Shown here piece after piece: positions 1-6,175 of a stretch of 10,014 nt of DNA. This stretch comes from an uncultured Burkholderiales bacterium. Its GTDB lineage: Bacteria; Pseudomonadota; Gammaproteobacteria; Burkholderiales; Burkholderiaceae_E. The stretch is taken from contig CAIUGQ010000460.1 of assembly GCA_903898725.1 (NCBI GenBank), forward strand, positions 1 through 10,014. Reading direction: 5' to 3'. The notes beneath the pieces are model-generated. The model was not told the origin of the DNA. It was given only the letters and a program-made list of their open reading frames with translations, and searched no databases. The position numbers were made by a program, and so were the translations under genes. The stretch's first letter is position 1, and each line of letters begins with the position of its first letter.

Positions 1-1
1 G

Positions 2-28
2 TCGGCCGCAGGCCGGCCGAGTTTTTTT
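2..28 (+). terminator. Rho-independent terminator of a plus-strand gene left of the window
   Basis: A 6-bp stem pairs TCGGCC (2-7) with GGCCGA (15-20). An alternative 4-bp stem, GGCC/GGCC, closes on a GCA loop. The stem is followed by G and seven T residues (22-28). The T-run lies on the plus strand, so this ends a plus-strand transcript entering from the left, convergent with the operon in this window. No part of that gene is visible. Confidence 0.75.
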
Positions 29-61
29 GCCGGCCCGTCGCGGCCCCCCGCCTCGCGGGCA

Positions 62-84
62 CCCTCGGGCCGCAGGCCCGAGGG
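62..84. repeat. Perfect inverted repeat, 10-bp stem with GCA loop
   Basis: CCCTCGGGCC (62-71) and GGCCCGAGGG (75-84) are exact reverse complements separated by GCA (72-74). The inner 11-mer GGCCGCAGGCC (68-78) is identical to the core of the terminator stem at 4-14. The hairpin forms equally well on either strand. It has no adjoining T-run, so a terminator role is possible but unproven. It could stabilise the 3' end of the operon mRNA. Confidence 0.7.
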
Positions 85-127
85 CGCGGGGTCAGCGAAG
101 CGATGCCCGCCCCCGGGCGACGACGGG

Positions 128-177
128 CCGCGCCAACCGTCGAGCATCGACGGACCGCACCAACCGTCGAACGTCGA
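128..177. repeat. 27-bp-period tandem direct repeat containing a palindrome
   Basis: Bases 128-150 and 155-177 match at 20 of 23 positions, a period of 27 bp, sharing a CCAACCGTCGA core. A degraded further copy of the unit end may lie at 117-127. The first unit contains a perfect inverted repeat, CCGTCGA (137-143), GCA, TCGACGG (147-153). The second unit keeps only TCGA/TCGA. The copies end about 13 bp before the deaminase stop codon. Function is unknown; it could be a protein-binding repeat or replication slippage. Confidence 0.6.
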
Positions 178-190
178 GCGCCCCCCCGCC

Positions 191-1507
191 TCAACCTCCG
201 TGCAGGAAGTCCACCGACCCCGGCCGCCCGTCGAGGTGCAGCATCGCCGTCGCCGGCCGCTGCTCGGCGACCACACGCCCGCGGCGCACCACCGCGAGCC
301 GGGCCGCGCGCAGCCGGATCGCCTCGATCGGGTGACGGGCCTGCAGCAGCACCATGTCCGCGCGACAGCCCGCTTCGATGCCGTATCCCTCCAGCCCAAG
401 GATCCGCGCCGGCGTCGTCGTGACCGACTCGAAGGCCGCCCGCATGCCGTCCTGCCCCGTCATCTGCGCGACCTGCAGCCCCATCGAGGCCACCTCCAGC
501 ATGTCTCCCGAGCCCATCGGGTACCACGGGTCCATCACGCAGTCGTGCCCGAAGGCCACCGGCACCCCTGCCGCCATCAGCTCCGGGACGCGCGTCATGC
601 CGCGCCGCTTCGGATAGGTGTCGTGCCGGCCCTGCAGCGTGATGTTGATCAGCGGATTGGCGATCGCCGAGACCCCGGCCTCGGCGATCAGCGGGATCAG
701 CTTCGAGACGTAGTAGTTGTCCATCGAATGCATGGACGTCAGATGCGAGCCGGTGACCCGCCCCTGCAGCCCGAGCCTGCGCGCGTGGTACGACAGCGTC
801 TCGATGTGCCGCGACATCGGGTCGTCGGACTCGTCGCAGTGCATGTCGACGCGCAGCCCGCGGGCCGCGGCCAGTTCGCACAGCAGCCGCACCGACTCGC
901 GGCCGTCCTCCATCGTGCGCTCGAAGTGCGGGATGCCGCCGACCACGTCGACGCCGCGGTCGAGCGCGCGCTCGAGGAGCTGCAGCGCGGTGAGCGTGCA
1001 CGACGGATCGTCGCGCCGCGGCTCGTAGCGCAGCACGCCGTCCTGGGGGAAGGCGACCAGCTGCAGGTCGATGTAGGGCGCGACACGGCGCTTGACCTCG
1101 AGCAGCGCATCGACCGCGAGCAGCCGCGGATCGGAGGTGTCGACGTGGCTGCGGATCGCGAGCAGGCCCCGCGCCACCGCGATGTCGCAGTAGGCAAGCG
1201 CCCGCTCGACGATCGCCTCCTGGGTCAGGTGCGGCTTGAGCTCCCCCCACAGCGCGATGCCCTCGAGCAGCGTGCCCGACTGGTTCAGCCGCGGCCGGCC
1301 CAGCGACAGCGTCGCGTCCATGTGGAAGTGGGCGTCGACGAAGGGCGGGCAGAGCAACATCCCGGCCGCGTCGATCTCGCGCCCGGCGGCCGCGCCGGCC
1401 AGCACCGCATGCGGCTCGACCGCCACGATGCGCTCGCCGCGCACCGCGACGTCGAGGCCGGTGCGCCCGTCGGGCAGCGCGGCATTCCGCACGATCAGAT
1501 CGAACAT
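191..1507 (-). CDS. codA: Cytosine deaminase-like amidohydrolase (CodA family)
   Basis: This is a 438-residue cytoplasmic metal-dependent hydrolase of the amidohydrolase superfamily, close in length to E. coli CodA (427). CodA deaminates cytosine to uracil and ammonia in pyrimidine salvage. Visible family landmarks are the metal-binding HFHMD (H60, H62), FPQ (Q155), HCDE (H223, E226), GSHL (H255), the substrate-loop LQGRHDTYPKRRG (291-303) and catalytic D322 in GHDCVMDPWYP. E. coli CodA has Asp-Asp (D313-D314) at this last site as I recall it; here the second residue is Cys323, which may alter specificity. No signal peptide is seen. The ATG lies 3 nt after the permease stop and follows GGGGAG with 9-nt spacing. 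As the last gene of the importer operon, it probably acts on the imported base. Isoguanine, isocytosine, another aminopyrimidine or an N-substituted triazine (AtzC-like) are alternatives. Family is secure; exact substrate is not. Confidence 0.88.
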   Translation of the reverse strand: MFDLIVRNAALPDGRTGLDVAVRGERIVAVEPHAVLAGAAAGREIDAAGMLLCPPFVDAHFHMDATLSLGRPRLNQSGTLLEGIALWGELKPHLTQEAIVERALAYCDIAVARGLLAIRSHVDTSDPRLLAVDALLEVKRRVAPYIDLQLVAFPQDGVLRYEPRRDDPSCTLTALQLLERALDRGVDVVGGIPHFERTMEDGRESVRLLCELAAARGLRVDMHCDESDDPMSRHIETLSYHARRLGLQGRVTGSHLTSMHSMDNYYVSKLIPLIAEAGVSAIANPLINITLQGRHDTYPKRRGMTRVPELMAAGVPVAFGHDCVMDPWYPMGSGDMLEVASMGLQVAQMTGQDGMRAAFESVTTTPARILGLEGYGIEAGCRADMVLLQARHPIEAIRLRAARLAVVRRGRVVAEQRPATAMLHLDGRPGSVDFLHGG

Positions 1508-1510
1508 GGC

Positions 1511-2455
1511 TCAGCGCTCCCCTTTGCGGTACGGCTTCATCAAGGCCTGCGGATAGGCGGCACGGCGCGCGACCAGCACCAGCGCCAGGATCGACAGCAG
1601 GTAGGGCAGCATCAGCCAGAGCTGGTAGGGCACCTCGCTGCCGGCGCCCTGCTGCAGGCGCAGCTGCATCGCGTCGAAGCCGGCGAACAGCAGCGCACCC
1701 AGCAGCGCCTTGCCGGGCCGCCACGAGGCGAACACCACCAGCGCGACGCAGACCCAGCCGCGGCCGTTGATCATGTTGAAGAAGAAGGCGTTGAAGGCGG
1801 CCAGCGTGAGGAACGAGCCGGCCATGCCCATCAGCGCCGAGCCCGCCGCGATCGCCGCGATCCGGGTGGCGGCCACCGGGATGCCGGCGCTCTCGGCGGC
1901 GGCCGGGTTCTCGCCGACCATCCGCAGCGCCAGCCCCGCAGGCGTGCGGTAGAGCAGCCAGCCGACCGCGGGCACCAGCGCGAAGGCCAGCAGCGCCAGT
2001 GGCGTCTGCGCCGCGAGCACCGGGCCGACGAGCGGGATCGCATCGAAGGGCGCGCCGATGCCGGTGAAGGGCTCGACGGTCGGCGGCGTGCTGACCTTGG
2101 GAAAGCCGACCCGGTACGCGTAGTACGACAGGCTGGTGGCCAGCAGCGTGATGCCGAGCCCGGAGACATGCTGGGAGAGGGCGAGGACCACGGTCAGCAC
2201 GCCGTGCAGGCTCCCCAGCAGCGCGCCCACGAGCGCCGCGGCGAGCACCCCGCCCCACAGCCCCGCGCCCTGGTAGGCCGCGAACCAGCCGACGAAGGCC
2301 CCGGCGACCATGATCCCCTCGATGCCGAGGTTGAGCACGCCGGCCCGCTCGCACAGCAGCACGCCCAGGGTGCCCAGCACCAGCGGCGTGGCGATGCGCA
2401 GCACCGCGATCCAGAAGTTCGCCTGCAGCAGCGTGTCGACGACGTCGGCGAGCAC
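1511..2455 (-). CDS. Nucleoside/nucleobase-type ABC importer, permease 2
   Basis: This 314-residue inner-membrane protein belongs to the BPD_transp_2 family (COG1079, YufQ/NupC-type), the second permease of BMP-family importers. It is rich in hydrophobic helices (roughly residues 14-34, 46-62, 66-92, 98-112, 150-168, 196-220, 232-262, 277-297). Conserved stretches are CERAGVLNLGIEGIM (35-49), the cytoplasmic coupling-loop segment GENPAAAESAGI (181-192) and GRGWVCVALVVFASWRPGKA (231-250). The frame stays open upstream, but I place the start at a GTG (2455-2453). It follows GGAGG with 8-nt spacing, lies 2 nt after the previous stop and gives the normal family N-terminus. The longer reading to 3028 would overlap permease 1 heavily and has no family resemblance. 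It likely pairs with permease 1 as a heterodimeric channel. Confidence 0.92.
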   Translation of the reverse strand: MLADVVDTLLQANFWIAVLRIATPLVLGTLGVLLCERAGVLNLGIEGIMVAGAFVGWFAAYQGAGLWGGVLAAALVGALLGSLHGVLTVVLALSQHVSGLGITLLATSLSYYAYRVGFPKVSTPPTVEPFTGIGAPFDAIPLVGPVLAAQTPLALLAFALVPAVGWLLYRTPAGLALRMVGENPAAAESAGIPVAATRIAAIAAGSALMGMAGSFLTLAAFNAFFFNMINGRGWVCVALVVFASWRPGKALLGALLFAGFDAMQLRLQQGAGSEVPYQLWLMLPYLLSILALVLVARRAAYPQALMKPYRKGER

Positions 2456-2468
2456 GCTCAGCGCCTCC
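2456..2468 (-). promoter_or_regulatory. Ribosome binding site fixing a GTG start for permease 2
   Basis: GGAGG on the minus strand (complement of 2464-2468) lies 8 nt before the GTG at 2455. The site overlaps the last codons and TGA stop of permease 1, which implies coupled translation. It is the main reason for rejecting the longer open frame. Confidence 0.75.
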
Positions 2469-3519
2469 GGATCCGGTACTGCGCGAGCATGGTCGCCACC
2501 AGCATCGCGAGCAGCGAGACCGACACGATCACGTCGGCGATGTAGCTCGGCACCGCGACCTCGCGGCTCATGCTGTCGGCGCCGACCAGCATGCCGGCGA
2601 CGAAGACCGCGGCGCCGATGACCGCGAGCGGATGCAGCGCGGCCAGCATCGCGATGACGATGCCGGCGTAGCCGTAGCCCGGCGACATGTCGAGCGTCAC
2701 GTAGCCGGTGCGACCCGCGACCTCGGAGACGCCGGCCAGGCCGGCCAGCGCCCCGGAGAGCAGCGCCGCCCGCAGCATGACCCTTCCGACCGGCACGCCG
2801 ACGAAGCGCGCCGCCTCGGGGCTCGCGCCGACCGCCCGCCACTCGAAGCCCCAGGTGGTGAAGCGCTGCACCGCCCAGACCAGCACGGCGAGACCGACCG
2901 CCCACAGCAGTCCGGCATGGACCCGCGACTTCTCCAGCAGCCGGGTGAACTCGAGCTCGGGGTTCAGGCCCACCGACTGCGGCCAGCCCATCGCGGTCGG
3001 ATCCTTCATCGGACCGTCGAGCATCCACGAGACGAACAGCAGCACGACGAAGTTCATCAGCAGCGTGGTGACGACCTCGTCGACACCGAAGCGGTTGCGC
3101 AGCAGCGCGGGACCGGCGACGAGCGCCGCGCCCGCGGCCATGCCCGCCCCAACCATCCCTGCGAACAGCAGCACGAGCGGCGCATCGAAACCGCTGCCGT
3201 CGTGCAGCCCGCCGACGGCGACCGCCGCGAGCGCACCGAGGTAGAGCTGGCCTTCGGCACCGATGTTCCAGAACCGCGCGCGGAACGCGACCGCGGCGGC
3301 CAGCCCGGTGAGCATCAGCGGCGTGGCGCGGGTCAGCGTCTCGGTCAGCGCGAAGCGCGAGCCGAAGGCGCCGTCGAACAGCAGCGCGTAGGTGCGACCC
3401 ACCGGCGCGCCGGCCCAGGCGACCAGCAGCGCGCAGGCCGCGAGCGTGACCGCGACCGCGACCAGCGGCGCGACCAGCATCGCCGCTCGTGAGGCGGTCT
3501 CACGCCGCTCGAGCCGCAT
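2458..3519 (-). CDS. Nucleoside/nucleobase-type ABC importer, permease 1
   Basis: This 353-residue inner-membrane permease belongs to BPD_transp_2 (COG4603, YufP/NupB-type), the longer of the two permeases in BMP importers. A short basic cytoplasmic N-terminus (MRLERRETASR) precedes the first helix (about 13-36). Family landmarks are FRARFWNIGAEGQLYLGALA (79-98), GVDEVVTTLLMN (145-156), the cytoplasmic loop GASPEAARFVGV (231-242) expected to contact the ATPase, and SPGYGYAGIVIAMLA (279-293). The C-terminus ends in a basic RIRRR tail. The ATG is well supported by AGGAGG six nt upstream (complement of 3526-3531). The first 20 nt overlap the end of the ATPase gene, so translation is probably coupled. 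Family assignment is firm; the transported molecule cannot be read from this subunit. Confidence 0.93.
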   Translation of the reverse strand: MRLERRETASRAAMLVAPLVAVAVTLAACALLVAWAGAPVGRTYALLFDGAFGSRFALTETLTRATPLMLTGLAAAVAFRARFWNIGAEGQLYLGALAAVAVGGLHDGSGFDAPLVLLFAGMVGAGMAAGAALVAGPALLRNRFGVDEVVTTLLMNFVVLLFVSWMLDGPMKDPTAMGWPQSVGLNPELEFTRLLEKSRVHAGLLWAVGLAVLVWAVQRFTTWGFEWRAVGASPEAARFVGVPVGRVMLRAALLSGALAGLAGVSEVAGRTGYVTLDMSPGYGYAGIVIAMLAALHPLAVIGAAVFVAGMLVGADSMSREVAVPSYIADVIVSVSLLAMLVATMLAQYRIRRR

Positions 3520-5062
3520 CGGCGCCCTCCTTCGCGTCGGCGCCCATCATCGCCAGGCCGAGCGTGGCGGTCGTCCAGTCGGCGACGGGTCGTGCCTCGG
3601 AGAGCCGGCCGTGCGAGATCACCGCGATCCGATCGGCGAGCGCCAGGATCTCGTCGAGCTCCTCGGAGATCAGCACGATGCCCGCGCCGGCGTCGGCCGC
3701 GGCCAGCAGCTTCGAGTGGATCCAGGCGACGGCGCCGACGTCGAGTCCCCAGGTGGGCTGGTCGGCGACGATCAGCCGCGGTGCGCGCGACAGCACGCGC
3801 CCGAGGATCAGCTTCTGCATGTTGCCGCCCGAGAGCTGGCGGATCGGCTGATCCAGGCCGCGGCAGCGCACGTCGTAGTCGGCGACGATGCGCGCGGCCG
3901 CCTCGCGGATCGCGCCGCGCTCGACCAGCCAGCCACCGCGGGCGTACGGCCGCGCCCGGTAATGTTCGGCGACCGCGTTCTCGGCGACGCTCGCCTCGGC
4001 GATCGCGCCGAGATGATGGCGGTCCTCGGGCACGCGCCCGACACCGGCGGCGATGAAGGCGGCCGGGCTCGCGGCGATCGGCTTGCCGCCGACGCGCAGT
4101 TCGCCCCGGACCGGTGCCCGCAGCCCGCACAGCAGCTCGGCGAGCGGCTGCTGGCCGTTGCCCGCGACGCCGGCGATCGCGACGATCTCGCCCGGGCGCA
4201 GCGCGAGCGACACGCCGTGGAGCAGCGTTCGCGCCCCATCGGCCGCGTCGACCTCGCGCAGCGACAGCACCGGCGGCGTCGCCGCGTCGTCGGGGCGGCG
4301 CACGCGCGCCGCACGCACCGGCTGCGCGACCTCGCGCCCGACCATCAGGCGCGCGAGCGCCGACGCATCGGTGCCGGCCGCCGGCAGCACCGCCTCGAGC
4401 CGGCCCTGCCGCAGCACGGCGACCCGGTGGCTCGCCGCGAGCACTTCGCCCAGCTTGTGCGAGATGAAGACGATCGACAGCCCCGCCGCGACGAAGGCCC
4501 GCAGCGTCGCGAACAGCCGCTCGCTCTCCTGCGGCGTGAGCACCGCCGTCGGCTCGTCGAGGATCAGGATGCGCGCATCGCGGTACAGCGCCTTGAGGAT
4601 CTCGACGCGCTGCTTCTCGCCGATCGACAGGTCGCCGACGCGGGCGTCGGCATCGACCGCCAGACCGAAGCGCTCGGCCAGGCCGACGAGCCGGGCACGC
4701 GCCGCGGCCCGGCGCGACACCGGCCGCCACCACGGCTCGACGCCGATCAGCACGTTGTCGAGCACCGTCAGGTTGTCGGCCAGCGTGAAGTGCTGGTGGA
4801 CCATGCCGATGCCGGCGGCCAGCGCCGCGGCCGGGTCACCCGGCGGCAGCGGCGCACCGAACGCCTCGACGGTGCCGCTGTCGGCCACGTAGTGGCCGAA
4901 GAGGATCGACACCAGCGTGCTCTTGCCGGCGCCGTTCTCGCCGAGCAGCGCCAGGACCTCGCCGCGGGCGAGGTCCAGGGAAATGCCGTCGTTGGCGAGC
5001 AGCGAGCCGAAGCGCTTGGTGATGCCGGTCAGTCGAAGGACCGGCTCGGCGCGCTCGGTCAC
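3500..5062 (-). CDS. BMP-family ABC importer ATPase (two ABC domains)
   Basis: This 520-residue cytoplasmic protein has two fused nucleotide-binding domains, like the YufO/NupA-type ATPases of nucleoside importers and the wider sugar-importer group. Domain 1 looks catalytically complete: Walker A GENGAGKST (41-49), Q-loop Q90, signature LSIGEKQ (145-151), Walker B LILDEP (166-171) and H202. Domain 2 is degenerate: its P-loop reads GVAGNGQQ (298-305) without the Lys-Thr/Ser, the signature is LSGGNMQ (410-416), Walker B is LIVADQP (430-436) with Gln for the catalytic Glu, and the usual His region reads SEELDE (466-471). Such asymmetry is typical of this family, with one site hydrolysing ATP. 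The start is GTG, 4 nt after the BMP stop, with no good Shine-Dalgarno, so it probably depends on coupling. The next in-frame Met (residue 87) would remove the P-loop. Confidence 0.94.
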   Translation of the reverse strand: MTERAEPVLRLTGITKRFGSLLANDGISLDLARGEVLALLGENGAGKSTLVSILFGHYVADSGTVEAFGAPLPPGDPAAALAAGIGMVHQHFTLADNLTVLDNVLIGVEPWWRPVSRRAAARARLVGLAERFGLAVDADARVGDLSIGEKQRVEILKALYRDARILILDEPTAVLTPQESERLFATLRAFVAAGLSIVFISHKLGEVLAASHRVAVLRQGRLEAVLPAAGTDASALARLMVGREVAQPVRAARVRRPDDAATPPVLSLREVDAADGARTLLHGVSLALRPGEIVAIAGVAGNGQQPLAELLCGLRAPVRGELRVGGKPIAASPAAFIAAGVGRVPEDRHHLGAIAEASVAENAVAEHYRARPYARGGWLVERGAIREAAARIVADYDVRCRGLDQPIRQLSGGNMQKLILGRVLSRAPRLIVADQPTWGLDVGAVAWIHSKLLAAADAGAGIVLISEELDEILALADRIAVISHGRLSEARPVADWTTATLGLAMMGADAKEGADAARAA

Positions 5063-5066
5063 CGCG

Positions 5067-6080
5067 TCACTTGGCGTTCGGCTTGGGCTGGTTGTCGTCG
5101 ATCTTGACGGTGAACTTGCCGTCGTAGATCGCCTTCTCCCGTTCGCGGACCTTCTTGACCAGGTCGGCCGGGATCTTCGCCTCGAAGGTGCCCAGCGGCG
5201 ACAGCGCCGAGCCCTTGTACTTCATCATCGAGAACTGGCCGTAGTCCTCGGGCTTGAACTTGCCGCCCTTGACCGCCTCGAGCGCGCGCTCGATGGTGGG
5301 CTCCATGTTCCACAGCGCCGAGGCGACCACCGTCTCGGGGTACTTGTCCTGGGTGTCGATCACGTTGCCGATCGCGAGCTTGCCGCGCTCCTTGGCGGCA
5401 TCGGACACGCCGAAGCGCTCGGCGTACATCACGTCGGCGCCCTTGTCGATCATCGCGAAGGCCGCCTCCTTCGCCTTGGGCGGGTCGAACCAGGAGTTGA
5501 TGAAGGTGACCATGAACTCGACCTTCGGGTTCACCTCCTTCGCGCCGGCCATGAACGCGTTCATCAGCCGGTTGACCTCGGGGATCGGGAAGCCGCCCAC
5601 CATGCCGATCTTGCCGGTCTTGGTCATGCCGCCGGCGATCATGCCGGTCAGGTAGGCCGGCTCCTGGATGTAGTTGTCGAACACCGAGAAGTTCGGCGCC
5701 TGGGGCTTGCCCGACGAGCCCATCAGGAACGAAATCTTGGGATAGTCCTTGGCCACCTTGCGGGCCGCCGCCTCGACGGCGAAGGACTCGCCGACGATGA
5801 ACTGCGCGCCCTTCTCGGCGAACTGGCGCATCACGCGCTCGTAGTCGGCGTTGGCCACGCTCTCGCTGAACTCGTAGTCGATCGCGCCGCGGTCCTTCGC
5901 GGCATTGAGCGCCTTGTGGATCCGGCTGACCCACTGCTGCTCGACCGGCACGGTGTAGACCGCGGCGACCTTGATCTTCGACTGCGAGAAGGCCGTCATC
6001 GGCACGCCGGCGGCGGCCAGGACGGAGGCCGACACGGCGGCGGACAGGACGGCTCGGCGAGCGCGCGGGCTGGTGTTCAT
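5067..6080 (-). CDS. BMP-family periplasmic substrate-binding protein
   Basis: This 337-residue protein belongs to the BMP/Med/PnrA family (COG1744), the solute receptors of nucleoside-type ABC importers. Residues 1-32 form an export signal with a basic RARRAVL start, a hydrophobic Ala-rich core and a likely cleavage after AFS (30-32). RR followed by hydrophobic residues could fit Tat, but Sec is as likely. There is no lipobox Cys, so the mature protein is soluble in the periplasm, consistent with a Gram-negative host. Typical features are KVAAVYTVPVEQQWV (37-51), the TGKIGMVGGFPIPEVNR segment (155-171), NSWFDPPKAKEAA (195-207) and KGADVMYAERFGVSDAAKE (213-231). The last lacks the glycine-rich AGGTG-like stretch that I recall in nucleoside-binding relatives, hinting at a different ligand. 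The ATG follows GAGG with 6-nt spacing. It is the first gene of the operon and has its own likely promoter. Confidence 0.93.
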   Translation of the reverse strand: MNTSPRARRAVLSAAVSASVLAAAGVPMTAFSQSKIKVAAVYTVPVEQQWVSRIHKALNAAKDRGAIDYEFSESVANADYERVMRQFAEKGAQFIVGESFAVEAAARKVAKDYPKISFLMGSSGKPQAPNFSVFDNYIQEPAYLTGMIAGGMTKTGKIGMVGGFPIPEVNRLMNAFMAGAKEVNPKVEFMVTFINSWFDPPKAKEAAFAMIDKGADVMYAERFGVSDAAKERGKLAIGNVIDTQDKYPETVVASALWNMEPTIERALEAVKGGKFKPEDYGQFSMMKYKGSALSPLGTFEAKIPADLVKKVREREKAIYDGKFTVKIDDNQPKPNAK

Positions 6081-6109
6081 CGGAGACCTCTGGCTGGGCG
6101 GGAGCGCCG

Positions 6110-6138
6110 ATTATAGAGACCGGACTCACGCCTCGGCG
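6110..6138 (-). promoter_or_regulatory. Candidate sigma-70 promoter of the importer/deaminase operon
   Basis: A perfect TATAAT on the minus strand (complement of 6110-6115) stands out in otherwise GC-rich DNA, 29 nt upstream of the BMP start codon. The -35 position at 17-bp spacing (6133-6138) reads CGCCGA, a poor match to TTGACA, and there is no TGn extension. A regulator or activator may be needed. The predicted leader is only about 20-25 nt, leaving no room for a riboswitch. Confidence 0.5.
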
Positions 6139-6175
6139 AGCCTCGTGTCGACGGCCGCGGCGAGGTCCGGAACTC
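6116..6175. promoter_or_regulatory. Pair of related imperfect palindromes at the operon promoter
   Basis: GAGACCGGACTC (6116-6127, 10 of 12 positions symmetric) abuts the TATAAT. GAGGTCCGGAACTC (6162-6175, 12 of 14 symmetric) overlaps the stop codon of the upstream gene. Both have the form GAG-CCGG-CTC, and their centres are 47 bp apart, about 4.5 helical turns. They may be operator half-sites for an unlinked regulator. This is inference from symmetry alone. Confidence 0.35.

Larger units (their letters stand above)
29..190. other. Non-coding, hairpin-rich convergent intergenic region
   Basis: No credible gene lies between the left terminator and the stop codon of the cytosine deaminase gene. 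The stretch holds a short hairpin (CCCGC 47-51 with GCGGG 55-59), a perfect 10-bp inverted repeat (62-84) and a 27-bp tandem repeat (128-177). I see no T-tract on the minus strand after any of these hairpins. A classical intrinsic terminator for the minus-strand operon is therefore not evident, though one of them may still act as a 3' end or stabilising element. Confidence 0.6.

Noticed and set aside
128..177. CRISPR-like array
   Set aside because: Only two clear imperfect copies with a 4-bp gap between them and no spacers; no cas genes nearby.
200..2545. Long plus-strand open frame opposite codA and the permeases
   Set aside because: The translation is low-complexity, rich in Arg, Gln, His and Asp, and resembles no family. 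The minus strand holds well-matched genes. Such antisense frames are a by-product of high GC at third positions.
2456..3028. N-terminal extension of permease 2 within the same open frame
   Set aside because: The extra residues are Arg/Gly-rich and overlap permease 1. A GTG with a good GGAGG at the correct distance gives the normal family length.
3392..5107. Long plus-strand open frame opposite the ABC ATPase gene
   Set aside because: Same compositional signature, no recognisable domain, fully opposite a conserved gene.
6081..6109. Riboswitch in the leader of the importer operon
   Set aside because: The predicted leader is only about 20-25 nt and shows no purine, TPP or preQ1 aptamer-like core.
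4917..6116. Plus-strand open frame opposite the BMP gene
   Set aside because: Repetitive Leu/Asp/Arg/His composition typical of an antisense shadow; no supporting Shine-Dalgarno or family match.
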